Counted from the first letter of the stretch, positions 53,809 through 63,427 are shown. The stretch: 64,000 nucleotides of DNA from Cyclobacteriaceae bacterium (GCA_016786585.1 JAEUUI010000008.1:186001-250000); one strand, 5' to 3'. The notes: generated by a model from the letters alone, not told the origin. Program-made: numbers and translations.

Positions 53809-56094
53809 ATGCGATACCTTGTCTTTTTACTGCTTCTCATTTCCTATTCACTTTTTGCCCAGCAAATCAATTCAAAAATCACTGACCCGGAAGAGTGGGT
53901 AAACCCGCTGATGGGAACCGCTTCGAAGCCATCGATGTCGAATGGCAATACCTATCCGGCTGTTGGTGTTCCGTGGGGCATGAATTTATGGTCGCCACAA
54001 ACCGGAAAAATGGGAAATGGCTGGATGTACACGTACGATGCCGATCAGATTCGCGGGTTCAAGCAAACGCATCAGCCTTCGCCCTGGATGAACGACTATG
54101 GCCAGTTTGCGATTATGCCGGGTTCAGGCAAAGTTAAATTCAACCAGGATGAACGCGCCAGCTGGTTTTCCCATAAATCAGAAACATCCAAGCCATACTA
54201 TTATAGTGTTTACCTGGCCGATGCAGACGTAACCGCAGAACTCACTCCAACCGAGCGTGCGGCTTCATTCCAGTTCACGTATCCGAAAAGCGACAGTTCA
54301 TTTATCGTGATTGATGCATTTGATAAAGGCTCGTATATCAAAGTTATCCCCGGTGAAAATAAGATCGTAGGCTACAGCACCCGCTATGCGCGTGGAAAGC
54401 TCATTGATTTCAAAAACTATTTTGTGATTTATGTAGATAAGCCGATTGCGTTTGCTAAAACATGGAAGGGAAACCGGTTGGTGAAAGACTCACTGGAGAT
54501 TACTGCTAATCATTCGGGAGCCGTGGTCGGATTTAAGACTTCAAAAGGTGAGAAGGTATCACTAAAAGTTGCATCGTCCTTTATCAGTCTGGAGCAAGCC
54601 GAACTCAATTTGAAACGTGAACTGGGTAACGACAACTTCGAAGTAACAAAATCAAAAGCTAAAGCCCTCTGGAATAAAACGCTTAGCCGTATCGCTATAG
54701 AAGGCGCATCAATCGATCAGGTGCGAACATTTTATTCATGTCTCTACCGGACATTATGTTTTCCGAACAAGCTGTATGAAATCGATGCGGCAGGGAAGAT
54801 TGTTCACTACAGTCCGTATACCGGAAAGGTTCTGCCGGGTTATATGTTTGGCGGAACTGGGTTCTGGGATACGTTCCGGGCGCTTTATCCTTTTCTGAAC
54901 CTTGTGTATCCGTCCATCAATAAAGAGATGCAGGAAGGTTTGATTAACGACTACCTCGAAGGTGGCTTTCTTCCTGAATGGTCGAGCCCCGGGTTTGCTG
55001 ACATCATGATTGGAAATAACTCAGCATCTATTGTATCGGATGCATATATCAAGGGCTTGCGCGGATATGACATCAACAAACTTTACGAAGCGCTACTTCA
55101 TGGTGCTAATAATGAAGGACCGATGAGTGCTGTCGGACGCAAAGGAGTGGAGTATTACAACACACTTGGTTATGTTCCATATGATGTTGGCATCAATGAA
55201 AATGCGGCACGTACACTGGAATACGCGTACGATGATTTTGCGATCTGGAAACTTGCCAAGGCGTTGAATCGCCCGAAAGAAGAAATTGACCTATATGCAA
55301 AGCGATCACAGAATTATCGAAATCTGTTCGACACCCAAACCGGCCTGATGCGCGGCAAGAATAAAGATGGCAAGTTTCAGTCGCCTTTTAATCCATACAA
55401 ATGGGGTGATGCGTTTACCGAAGGTAACAGCTGGCACTATACGTGGTCGGTGTTTCATGATGTTCAGGGCCTTGTCGACCTGATGGGAGGAAGCCAACAG
55501 TTTGTGAATAAGCTTGATTCTGTTTTCTTGTTACCACCCAAGTTTGACGACAGCTATTACGGAGGTGTGATCCACGAGATTCGCGAGATGCAGATTGCGA
55601 ACATGGGACAGTATGCGCATGGCAATCAGCCGATTCAGCACATGATCTATTTATACAACTATGGTGGAGCTCCGTGGAAGACGCAGCATTGGGTGCGTGA
55701 AACCATGAACAGGATGTACCGGGCCACTCCGGATGGATATTGTGGTGATGAAGACAACGGCCAGACTTCTGCATGGTATATTTTTTCTTCCATGGGATTT
55801 TACCCGGTGTGCCCCGCGACCGATCAATATGTTTTAGGCGCACCGCTATTCAAAAAAATCACGTTGACGCTCGAAAATGGTAAACAGGTGTTGATTCAAG
55901 CTCCAAAGAATTCAGCTGACAACCGGTATGTGAACAGTCTGAAAGTCAATGGCAAAGTTTACGACAAGAACTGGGTTGGACATTTTGATCTGATGAAAGG
56001 CGCCACACTTGATTTTGATATGACTGAAAAGCCGAATACTTCCCGCGGCACTGCGAAGGAGTCGTTTCCGTATTCATTCTCTAACGAAAAATAA
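53809..56094 (+). CDS. GH92 alpha-mannosidase, first of a pair
   Basis: 761 residues, exported (MRYLVFLLLLISYSLFA). GH92 enzymes are calcium-dependent exo-alpha-mannosidases acting on mannans or N-glycans. The domain starts WVNPLMGTASKPSMSNGNTY and PAVGVPWGMNLWSPQ. The catalytic-type Glu538 lies in FTEGNSWHYTW, and acidic residues (Asp647 and Asp649) lie in GDEDNGQTSAWYIF. The C-terminal FYPVCPATDQYVLG closes the (alpha/alpha)6 domain, and a short beta part follows. It is first in an operon with a thioredoxin-like gene (one base gap) and a second GH92. The substrate linkage is not predictable. Confidence 0.93.
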   Translation: MRYLVFLLLLISYSLFAQQINSKITDPEEWVNPLMGTASKPSMSNGNTYPAVGVPWGMNLWSPQTGKMGNGWMYTYDADQIRGFKQTHQPSPWMNDYGQFAIMPGSGKVKFNQDERASWFSHKSETSKPYYYSVYLADADVTAELTPTERAASFQFTYPKSDSSFIVIDAFDKGSYIKVIPGENKIVGYSTRYARGKLIDFKNYFVIYVDKPIAFAKTWKGNRLVKDSLEITANHSGAVVGFKTSKGEKVSLKVASSFISLEQAELNLKRELGNDNFEVTKSKAKALWNKTLSRIAIEGASIDQVRTFYSCLYRTLCFPNKLYEIDAAGKIVHYSPYTGKVLPGYMFGGTGFWDTFRALYPFLNLVYPSINKEMQEGLINDYLEGGFLPEWSSPGFADIMIGNNSASIVSDAYIKGLRGYDINKLYEALLHGANNEGPMSAVGRKGVEYYNTLGYVPYDVGINENAARTLEYAYDDFAIWKLAKALNRPKEEIDLYAKRSQNYRNLFDTQTGLMRGKNKDGKFQSPFNPYKWGDAFTEGNSWHYTWSVFHDVQGLVDLMGGSQQFVNKLDSVFLLPPKFDDSYYGGVIHEIREMQIANMGQYAHGNQPIQHMIYLYNYGGAPWKTQHWVRETMNRMYRATPDGYCGDEDNGQTSAWYIFSSMGFYPVCPATDQYVLGAPLFKKITLTLENGKQVLIQAPKNSADNRYVNSLKVNGKVYDKNWVGHFDLMKGATLDFDMTEKPNTSRGTAKESFPYSFSNEK

Positions 56095-56095
56095 C

Positions 56096-57370
56096 ATGAA
56101 GCGATTGATTCTAATTGCTGGCGCGCTATTCGTATGCATTCGCTGTGCGCAAGCTTTTGTGCGCTGCAAGCTGCAGGGCGAAGTCAAAGGCATCGAAACG
56201 GAAGCGATTTGGCTTAAGAAGGTATCTGAGAACATGCATGTCGTTGTCGATAATAGACAACGAAGAATTCCGGTTAAACATGGGGTGTTTGAATATGAAT
56301 TCATAGCAGATGAGGTCGAGGCGTATGAGTTTGTGTTCGATGAAGACCTTGGAAGTACCTGGGGATTAGTTTTCTTTCCTGATGACGGGCTCATCAGGAT
56401 GGTAATTCAACGGTCAGGTACGAGGACGAAGCTTATTTGTGAAGGTGGGAAGCAAAACGATGAGTACGAGGACTACGTAGCTTCACTTGCTCAACCATTT
56501 GCCAAACGTGAGGACCAACTTATGAGGTTGCAGGAGTTATTACTTGAACGGGATGAAGTCGAGAGCGAAGCTTTTAAGGCAACTCGTGGTGAATTGAAGC
56601 GTGCCGGGGAGGACGAGGAAAGACGGGCACTGGTGTTCCGGAAGCGGGATGAATTGGAGAAAACCGGCAGGCGATATAGTGACAAGGGTGCCGAATTTAT
56701 GCGCTCGTATGATTCATTGATGGCCGTTAAAACGCAATGGACATATGACTATGTAATGAAAAATAAAACGTTGGTTTGCTATTTCCTGCTGTACAACATG
56801 ACTCGTTTTGCCAAGCCAGGCTCCGCTGAACTTGCTTTGGCGAGTCAGGCGTATCCGTTGTTCGAAACGAAATATCCACAGCACACCTATACTGAAATTT
56901 TGCGGGATTTGTTGGCGGGCTTGAACTTCGTGGCACCTGGATACAAGTATATTGATGTGCAAGCAAGAAAACTGGATGGCAAGACTGTGATGCTATCCAC
57001 CGTTTTAAATGGGAAAGTAAACTTGATTAACCTGTGGGGTTCGTGGTGCGGCCCATGCATCGCAAAATCCCGCAAAATTGTCCCATTGTTTAATAAGTAT
57101 AAAAACAAAGGATTTGTAGTAGTTGGCGTTGCCAGAGAATTTAAAGATTTGAAAGCGCTTAGAAGCAGATTGTCGAAAGAGCAGTTCAGTTGGTTGAATC
57201 TGGTTGAATTGGATGATGAATATGGAGTCTGGAATAAATATGTGATTGCTAATGGGGCGGGATTGCTGGTGCTTACAGATGATGCGGGATTAATTCTCTC
57301 AATAGACCCTTCACCGGAAGAAATAGAAAGAGTTATTAAAGAAAAACTTCAGAATGACACTAAGAATTAG
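56096..57370 (+). CDS. TlpA-like thioredoxin-fold protein between two GH92 genes
   Basis: 424 residues. Signal peptide MKRLILIAGALFVCIRCAQA, a DUF4369-like N-terminal beta domain (about 25-125), then a long charged helical linker (about 130-215: EDQLMRLQELLLERDEVE). The C-terminal thioredoxin-like domain has LINLWGSWCGPCIAKSRK, a C-x-x-C site, near residue 318, and a VVVGVAREFKD strand. It is a periplasmic or lipid-anchored disulfide reductase or isomerase by analogy with TlpA/ResA. The gene starts one base after the first GH92 stop and its last 17 bases overlap the second, so the three genes are tightly coupled. A role in folding the mannosidases is plausible but unproven. Confidence 0.9.
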   Translation: MKRLILIAGALFVCIRCAQAFVRCKLQGEVKGIETEAIWLKKVSENMHVVVDNRQRRIPVKHGVFEYEFIADEVEAYEFVFDEDLGSTWGLVFFPDDGLIRMVIQRSGTRTKLICEGGKQNDEYEDYVASLAQPFAKREDQLMRLQELLLERDEVESEAFKATRGELKRAGEDEERRALVFRKRDELEKTGRRYSDKGAEFMRSYDSLMAVKTQWTYDYVMKNKTLVCYFLLYNMTRFAKPGSAELALASQAYPLFETKYPQHTYTEILRDLLAGLNFVAPGYKYIDVQARKLDGKTVMLSTVLNGKVNLINLWGSWCGPCIAKSRKIVPLFNKYKNKGFVVVGVAREFKDLKALRSRLSKEQFSWLNLVELDDEYGVWNKYVIANGAGLLVLTDDAGLILSIDPSPEEIERVIKEKLQNDTKN

Positions 57371-59654
57371 CGCTGTATTATTAACCTTAACAACCCTGCT
57401 TGTTGATTTAGCTGCCCAATCAAAGCAAAACCTGACTCAATTTGCAAAGCCAATCATCGGCACAGAAAAGATGGGTCACACTTTTCCGGGAGCAACTGTT
57501 CCGTTTGGCTCCGTACAACTGAGTCCCGATACGGATACAATTCCGTATGAAGTGAATAACAAATACACCGGAACGGTTTATAAATACTGCGCAGGCTATC
57601 AGTACGATGATCCGACAATTGTCGGCTTCAGCCATACCCATTTCAGCGGGACCGGTCATTCCGATCTGGGCGACTTTTTGATTATGCCTACAACCGGCAA
57701 GCTGCAATTGAATCCCGGTACAGAAGATAAACCGGAGACGGGCTATCGGTCACGGTTCTCGCATCAGAACGAGACGGCCGAGCCGGGCTATTACAAAGTG
57801 AAACTTGATGATCATAATATTCTTGCCGAAATGACGGCCACAACCCGCACGGGTTTTCATCAATACACATTTCCAAAGTCGGATGAGGCGCACATTATTC
57901 TCGACCTGATGGCAGGCATTTATAATTACGATGATAAGAATGTGTGGACGTTTGTGCGGGTAGAGAATGATACGCTTGTAACGGGGTATCGTCAAACCCA
58001 CGGATGGGCGAGAACCCGAACGGTTTATTTCGCGATGTCGTTTTCAAAACCGATTAAAGAGTATGGAGCGCGTAACTATGCAAAGCCCCAGGCATATCGT
58101 GGATTCTGGCGCAAGTTCGATCAGACTAAAAATTTTCCGGATCTCGCTGGCAAGCAACTTCGCATGTACTTCAATTTTAATACTGAAGCTGATGACAAGA
58201 TTCTGATCAAGTTTGCGCTTTCCCCGGTAAGTACGGCAAATGCGATCGAAAATATGAAAGCAGAGATCCCGCACTGGGATTTTGAGCGTACCAAGCGCGA
58301 GGCTCGGGAATCATGGAATAAAGAACTCAGCAAAATTCAGATCCAGACAACGTCACGTGAAGAGATGGTGAACTTTTATACCGCTATGTACCATGCGGCA
58401 CTGATGCCAACTGTTTACATGGACGTTAACGGTGAGTATAAAGGTCTTGATCAGAACGTTCACCGCGCAACAGGGTTTGTCAACCACACTTCCCTTTCTC
58501 TGTGGGACACGTTCCGTGCTTTTCATCCGTATCTGAACATTGTTAATCCGAAACGTAATGACGATATCGTGAAATCGATGCTGGCGCATTACGATGAGAG
58601 CGCATTGGATATGCTCCCGATCTGGTCGCACTACGCAAACGATAACTGGTGCATGAGCGGGTATCATGCAGTTTCCGTGATCGCGGATGCGGCAATCAAG
58701 GGGAACGCTACATTCGATTTGAACAAAGCACTCGATGCTTGTGTAACGACTGCGAAGCGAAGAAGCTACGAAGGTATTGGCTACTACCTGGACCTGGGCT
58801 ACATCCCGCAGGATAAAAACGGAGTTTCGGTGTCGACTACACTGGAATATGCCTATGATGACTGGTGTATCGCGCAACTGGCAAAAGAAGTTAATCGTGA
58901 CGATGTGTACCAGGAGTTCCTGAAACGCTCGAAGAACTGGATAAATGTGTACGACCGTTCAATTGGCTTTATGCGACCGCGCCTGAGCGATGGAAAGTTC
59001 AAGAAAGAATTTGATGTGTTGAAAACGGATGGCCAAGGTTTTATCGAAGGTAACGCGTGGAACTTCAGTTTGTATGTGCCGCATGATCCGGCCGGCATGA
59101 TCGAGGCTATGGGAGGCAAGAAGAGATTTGCAGCACATCTTGATTCACTATTCACGATGCACTTGCCGGATGAGTTTTTTGCTGAAACGGAAGATATAAC
59201 CCGTGAGGGAATTATCGGCAATTATGTACACGGAAACGAGCCGGCTCATCATGTGGCATATTTATATAACTGGACAGATCAACCCTGGAAAACACAGCAG
59301 CGCGTGCGGATGATTTTGAAACATCAATATCATGATGGTCCGGCCGGGCTGGGAGGGAATGACGATGCCGGGCAAATGAGTGCGTGGTACGTGTTCAGTT
59401 CGCTCGGGTTTTATCCGGTAGCTCCGGGTTCCGATCAATATTCGTTAGGCAGTCCTTCTGTAAAGAATGCGACTATCAATCTTGAGAACGGAAAATCATT
59501 CGTGATTGAGGCGATTGATCAAAGCGACAAGAATGTTTATGTTAAGAAAGTCATGCTCAACAACCAGGTGTTGAACCGGAGGTACATCACGCATGATGAA
59601 ATCATGAAGGGTGGCAAGATCACGTTTGTGATGAGTGCAAAGCCTGCTAAGTAA
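57354..59654 (+). CDS. GH92 alpha-mannosidase, second of a pair
   Basis: 766 residues, exported (MTLRISAVLLTLTTLLVDLAA). It is of the same family as the first but diverged: PIIGTEKMGHTFPGATVPFG and GFSHTHFSGTGHSDLGDF at the N-terminus, catalytic-type Glu565 in FIEGNAWNFSL, and GNDDAGQMSAWYVF, with acidic residues at 670-671. Its text is closer to the common Bacteroidetes GH92 form (the GTG-HSDLG pattern) than the first gene, so the two copies may attack different mannosidic links. It ends shortly before a repeat element. Confidence 0.93.
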   Translation: MTLRISAVLLTLTTLLVDLAAQSKQNLTQFAKPIIGTEKMGHTFPGATVPFGSVQLSPDTDTIPYEVNNKYTGTVYKYCAGYQYDDPTIVGFSHTHFSGTGHSDLGDFLIMPTTGKLQLNPGTEDKPETGYRSRFSHQNETAEPGYYKVKLDDHNILAEMTATTRTGFHQYTFPKSDEAHIILDLMAGIYNYDDKNVWTFVRVENDTLVTGYRQTHGWARTRTVYFAMSFSKPIKEYGARNYAKPQAYRGFWRKFDQTKNFPDLAGKQLRMYFNFNTEADDKILIKFALSPVSTANAIENMKAEIPHWDFERTKREARESWNKELSKIQIQTTSREEMVNFYTAMYHAALMPTVYMDVNGEYKGLDQNVHRATGFVNHTSLSLWDTFRAFHPYLNIVNPKRNDDIVKSMLAHYDESALDMLPIWSHYANDNWCMSGYHAVSVIADAAIKGNATFDLNKALDACVTTAKRRSYEGIGYYLDLGYIPQDKNGVSVSTTLEYAYDDWCIAQLAKEVNRDDVYQEFLKRSKNWINVYDRSIGFMRPRLSDGKFKKEFDVLKTDGQGFIEGNAWNFSLYVPHDPAGMIEAMGGKKRFAAHLDSLFTMHLPDEFFAETEDITREGIIGNYVHGNEPAHHVAYLYNWTDQPWKTQQRVRMILKHQYHDGPAGLGGNDDAGQMSAWYVFSSLGFYPVAPGSDQYSLGSPSVKNATINLENGKSFVIEAIDQSDKNVYVKKVMLNNQVLNRRYITHDEIMKGGKITFVMSAKPAK

Positions 59655-59705
59655 CGGAATGCTTCTGCGTTTCGACCTGGCTCGGGACCTACAATGAAGT
59701 TAGTC

Positions 59706-59805
59706 GTCATTCTGAGCGGAGCGAAGAATCTCCAAGTAATGGAACAGGTGTTATTATTTGGGGATGCTTCGGCCCCTTCGACTTCGCTTAGGGCCTCAGC
59801 ATGAC
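59706..59805. repeat. 100-base element with inverted ends GTCATTCTGAG / CTCAGCATGAC
   Basis: The terminal 11 bases GTCATTCTGAG (59706-59716) and CTCAGCATGAC (59795-59805) are inverted repeats with one mismatch. Inside, GCGGAGCGAAGAATCT and GACTTCGCTTAGGGC carry the GAGCGAAG / CTTCGCTT pairing. It fits a MITE-like or interspersed palindromic repeat of the kind common in Bacteroidetes. It lies between two convergent genes and shows no coding capacity. Confidence 0.75.
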
Positions 59806-59828
59806 GGTTAGAGAAGGCTCTGCAGAGG

Positions 59829-60449
59829 TTACTGATTCTTTGGCTTCAGTTCACCGCGGATTAATGCGTTGTATTCTTCGCACGTGAGGTTGCCGTGCTT
59901 GTCGCAATACTGGCAGGTTTGATACTGATCGTTGATGTAACCCTTCTTAATCACAACGGTGGTGCCTTTACATACCGGGCAGACAACTTTTCCGGATGGA
60001 CCGCAATCAATGTCGTATGCATTGGAAAGAACCTGTTCCGCTTTCGCAGCCTCCTGTGCACGGGCCTTTAACACACCATCTTCCGCTTTGCGGAGAATTC
60101 CAATAGCCTCTTCATAAAATTGACCGCTCGTGCCTTTCAATTGAATATACTTATTCAGCCAGTCGACACTCTGTTTGTATTTTTCGAGATAGAACGAATT
60201 CTTGCCGAAGTAAAAGGTGAGGTCGGAGGGAACGCTTTTAACGTTATTTAAGACGTACACCAATTTGGTGTCTGCTTTTGCATATTCACCATTTTCCATG
60301 AATCGAACCGCTGAATCGAGTACCTGCATAATCGCAGCGCGTTTGCGTTGCTCGGCCTGCAGGCGAAATTGTTCTGCCTGCTCTCTATCCTGCGCGAAGA
60401 CAGATACTATCAAAACGCAAAAGCCAAAAACGAGAAATGATTTCTTCAT
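59829..60449 (-). CDS. Exported protein with a C-terminal zinc-ribbon-like Cys cluster
   Basis: 206 residues. Signal peptide MKKSFLVFGFCVLIVSVFA, a charged helix (DREQAEQFRLQAEQRKRAAI), a TPR-like middle (FMENGEYAKADTKLVYVLNN; YLEKYKQSVDWLNKYI), and a C-terminal cluster CPVCKGTTVVIKK..CQYCDKHGNLTC. The CxxCxG spacing resembles the DnaJ zinc centre. No J domain is present. It could bind zinc or act as an exported chaperone-like scaffold; function unknown. It lies 20 bases downstream of the ACMSD gene and may share its transcript. Confidence 0.8.
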   Translation of the reverse strand: MKKSFLVFGFCVLIVSVFAQDREQAEQFRLQAEQRKRAAIMQVLDSAVRFMENGEYAKADTKLVYVLNNVKSVPSDLTFYFGKNSFYLEKYKQSVDWLNKYIQLKGTSGQFYEEAIGILRKAEDGVLKARAQEAAKAEQVLSNAYDIDCGPSGKVVCPVCKGTTVVIKKGYINDQYQTCQYCDKHGNLTCEEYNALIRGELKPKNQ

Positions 60450-60469
60450 GATAAACCCTGACCTATAGA

Positions 60470-61477
60470 CTAACTAAATCGTTCTTTCGAAACCCCGAGC
60501 CACTCCAGCGGGGCATTGCAAAAGATATCTTCCTTAATACTGCTGTCGATGCTCATATCTTCAATAAACTTGCCAACTTCCAGGTCGCCAAGCGGAAACG
60601 GATAATCGGTTCCAAGCGTAATTTTCTTCGACCCCTGCAGTTTCAAAACGTAATCGAGCATAAGCGGGTCGTGTGTTATACTGTCAACCCAGAATTTTCC
60701 CAAATAGTGTTTCGGGCCGATGTTATTATCGATTGCCACCAAATCAGGCCGGCATTCAAAGCCGTGTTGAATACGTCCGATCGTTGATAAAAAAGATCCG
60801 CCTGCATGCGCAAAGTTCACCCGAAGCTTCGGAAGCTTTTCAAAAATTCCTGCAAAGATCATCGAGCAAACCGCACGCGCAGTTTCGGCCGGCATGCCAA
60901 CCAGCCAAGGGAGCCAGTACCGCTGAATGTTCTTTTCACCCATCATATTCCACGGATGAACGAGAACGGCCATGCTGAGCTTTTCGCATGCTTCGAAAAT
61001 AGGGAAGAACCGCTCTTCATTCAGGTTAAGGTCGTTAATGTTTGAACCGATCTGGATTCCGCTCAGGCCAATGTCTTTACATCGTTCAAGTTCCTGGATG
61101 GCGAGTTCGGTATCCTGCATAGGGATGGTACCCAAACCCAAATAGTTTTTAGGATACTTAACTATTAATTCGGCAATATCATCATTCAGGTATTTCGAAA
61201 CGTCCAGGCAGTCGAGCGGCCGGGCCCAGTATGAGAACATAACCGGTACGGTGCAGACAACCTGTACCTGTGTATTAAACTTGGCGTATTCCTTTATGCG
61301 CACTTCCGGGTTCCAGGAGTTTTCCTGTATCTCACGGAAGAACTGATTGCCGCGCATCATTTTGGCAGCACCCTTTTTGTGATGTTGCAGATAGATAAAA
61401 TCGCCATAGCCAAACTTCTCACTCCAGTTGGGAAGCTTTCGCGGAAGAATATGCGTATGAGTGTCGATTTTGAGCAT
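60470..61477 (-). CDS. 2-amino-3-carboxymuconate-6-semialdehyde decarboxylase (ACMSD)
   Basis: 335 residues from the ATG at 61477 (MLKIDTHTHILPRKLP), five codons into the longest frame. It decarboxylates ACMS, the product of 3-hydroxyanthranilate dioxygenase, diverting tryptophan breakdown from quinolinate and NAD. The family is close in text to animal ACMSD: FGYGDFIYLQHHKKGAAKM, VQVVCTVPVMFSYWARPLD, HPWNMM, YWLPWLVGMPAETARAVCSM and GTDYPFPLGDLEVGKFIE. Metal ligands are the HTH start, a mid His in VHPW, FAHAGGSF and the Asp of GTDYPFP. No other kynurenine-pathway gene lies in the window. Confidence 0.92.
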   Translation of the reverse strand: MLKIDTHTHILPRKLPNWSEKFGYGDFIYLQHHKKGAAKMMRGNQFFREIQENSWNPEVRIKEYAKFNTQVQVVCTVPVMFSYWARPLDCLDVSKYLNDDIAELIVKYPKNYLGLGTIPMQDTELAIQELERCKDIGLSGIQIGSNINDLNLNEERFFPIFEACEKLSMAVLVHPWNMMGEKNIQRYWLPWLVGMPAETARAVCSMIFAGIFEKLPKLRVNFAHAGGSFLSTIGRIQHGFECRPDLVAIDNNIGPKHYLGKFWVDSITHDPLMLDYVLKLQGSKKITLGTDYPFPLGDLEVGKFIEDMSIDSSIKEDIFCNAPLEWLGVSKERFS

Positions 61478-61533
61478 TTCAGAATAAAGCAATTCCGAAA
61501 TATCGGGGTTTTTTGAATGAGATCAAGTGCCGG

Positions 61534-62682
61534 TCAGGGTTTCATTAAGCGGCTGTTGAACGTTGTAATCAGGTTGAACAAATCGGAGTATTCCGTCAGC
61601 GGTAACGTCTCCGCAACGTCAAACACATCGTGGTAGGCTTTAATGCCGCCAAGTGTATAGATAAAAAAAGAAGGAACGCCTTTTTCGGTGAACCAGTAGT
61701 GATCGCTGTTGGCCGCTTTGCCCCGGGACTTCACCTGCGTGAGGTAATGGTTGGCCGTGTTGATTTCTTTCAGGATGGCAAACTCTTTTGGAAAAACTGA
61801 AGCGTTCACGACTGTGATCCCCTCATCGCCGGTTCCGGCCAGATCGATGTTAATCAGGAACCGGATAGATGATAGGTTGATCAGCGGGTGTTCGGAAAAG
61901 TATTTTGAACCGATTAGTCCGGCTTCTTCTCCGGCAAAGCAAATGAAAACAATTGAGTAGGGCGGAGGATTTTCCAAATAATGCTTTGCAAGATTAAGCA
62001 GCAATGTAATACCGCTTGCATTGTCGTTTGCTCCGGGAAAAAATGTCTCTTTACCCATTCCTCCGAGGTGATCATAATGTGCAGTGATCACAATCAGCGA
62101 ATCCGGCTTGCGAGTTCCTTTCACCAGACCGCAAACATTCCCGGCATTAAATGCAGCAACTTCTTTGTTTTCAATGTTTATCTGGAATGAGGATGGTTTC
62201 TCTTTGAATACACTTTTTAATACCTGGATGTTTGTATAGTCCTGTGCCTTGTCAGCTACCGACCATGTCAGTTTGTTTTCAAGGGATACAATCACGCGAC
62301 TTTCTGCATTCATAAAATGCGTTGAATCCTGTTCGGTGAGTTTTCCTTTTGCTTTTGTACCGCGACTATCCGGTGTGATAATAAAATCCCTTCCGGGGAT
62401 CAGTTCAATACCGTTAACCGACACGTCCATTTTACCGGGAAAGGTGTTCACCGGGAATTGGAATTCCTGGCAGTAATTTTTTCCTGTCAAAGGCTTTAGG
62501 CCGTAGTGTTTGAATTCTGCTGCGAGGTATTCGGCAGCTTTCTTAAGGCCGTTGTTGGTATAGCCACGTCCCCAGAAGTATTCGGATGTGAGCGTATCGA
62601 TCGTTTTTCGCGCAGCATCAACATCCTGGGCAAATGACTTGATACAAATGAGTAAGAGTACTACAGCAATGAATCGGTTCAT
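61534..62682 (-). CDS. Exported M28 family metallopeptidase
   Basis: 382 residues; signal peptide MNRFIAVVLLLICIKSFA. The M28 metal site is visible: VITAHYDHLGGMG (His), GANDNASGIT (Asp), CFAGEEAGLIGS (Glu pair), LINIDLAGTGDEG (Asp) and IKAYHDVFD (His). A short insert replaces the PA domain of the M28 enzyme at 2099-3601. It is probably an aminopeptidase acting outside the cytoplasm. Its ATG shares one base with the stop of the upstream gluconate-dehydrogenase-like gene. Confidence 0.93.
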   Translation of the reverse strand: MNRFIAVVLLLICIKSFAQDVDAARKTIDTLTSEYFWGRGYTNNGLKKAAEYLAAEFKHYGLKPLTGKNYCQEFQFPVNTFPGKMDVSVNGIELIPGRDFIITPDSRGTKAKGKLTEQDSTHFMNAESRVIVSLENKLTWSVADKAQDYTNIQVLKSVFKEKPSSFQINIENKEVAAFNAGNVCGLVKGTRKPDSLIVITAHYDHLGGMGKETFFPGANDNASGITLLLNLAKHYLENPPPYSIVFICFAGEEAGLIGSKYFSEHPLINLSSIRFLINIDLAGTGDEGITVVNASVFPKEFAILKEINTANHYLTQVKSRGKAANSDHYWFTEKGVPSFFIYTLGGIKAYHDVFDVAETLPLTEYSDLFNLITTFNSRLMKP

Positions 62683-63341
62683 TACGAGTCGAACTTCACC
62701 GATTCACGCAAGGTCTTTTCATCGTAAGCAAGCCCCATCTGGTCAAGAACTTCTTTGGGAACACCGTCCCACTGGTTAGGCTTGTTACCCATATAACCAA
62801 GATCTTTAATGCCGATTGCACTGGTAAAGAAACCGGTTGTAGTCAGGTCGCGCATAATGTTAAAAAATGCTACGCCTTGCTGCATTTCCGGCTTTGCTTT
62901 TTCAGGATAAGCGATCTGGTCGACCATGGCTATATGCTGCTGTGCTGAGCAATCCACAAACGAATTATTGAACTGCTTGAAGCATTGCATGTCCAGCCAC
63001 TTTAATCCGCCCCGCACGGGAAGTTGATAGTACGGCCGGTCTTTAACGATGAATTCGATGAATGCAGGAACGCCTGCCTCCGAAGCGTTTCCGGAAACGT
63101 CATCCTTCGGAATGATGATGTCACCAAGCACGGTAATCGTCTTCATTTCATGTTCATCGAAGAACTTTTCGGCCAGCAGCTTTTCATCGCGCATCTTTTC
63201 AAATGGATGACGATCATAATTGAGTATTGTTTCCGCGACTGATGTTTCAGTCTTTTTAGTATCGGTATCGCACGATTGCAGGAGGGTGGTTACGCCCAGC
63301 GTTCCCAATGTCAGTGCTTTGAGTGAATCTCTTCTTTTCAT
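62682..63341 (-). CDS. Gluconate 2-dehydrogenase subunit 3-like protein
   Basis: 219 residues. The N-terminus MKRRDSLKALTLGTLGVTTLLQSC looks like a Tat-type signal with RR-D-S-L-K and a lipobox Cys near 24. The mature part (FDEHEMKTITVLGDIIIPKD; AGVPAFIEFIVKDRPYYQLP; RGGLKWLDMQCFKQFNNSF) matches the gluconate-2-dehydrogenase small-subunit family. It is the upstream-to-downstream partner of the GMC oxidoreductase next to it. The substrate of the pair is not decided. Its stop overlaps the M28 gene's ATG by one base. Confidence 0.88.
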   Translation of the reverse strand: MKRRDSLKALTLGTLGVTTLLQSCDTDTKKTETSVAETILNYDRHPFEKMRDEKLLAEKFFDEHEMKTITVLGDIIIPKDDVSGNASEAGVPAFIEFIVKDRPYYQLPVRGGLKWLDMQCFKQFNNSFVDCSAQQHIAMVDQIAYPEKAKPEMQQGVAFFNIMRDLTTTGFFTSAIGIKDLGYMGNKPNQWDGVPKEVLDQMGLAYDEKTLRESVKFDS

Positions 63342-63427
63342 GTTTTATGTTTTGAAGGTGTTCAGGTATTAATGTTTTGGTGTTAATGTGTTTAGGTTCC
63401 AGGGTTAACACATTCGAACATCAGACA

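Noticed and set aside
63342-63427. Short near-repeats of GTGTT/TTAATG in the gap before the GMC gene
   Set aside because: Only loose low-complexity similarity, with no clear unit or palindrome.
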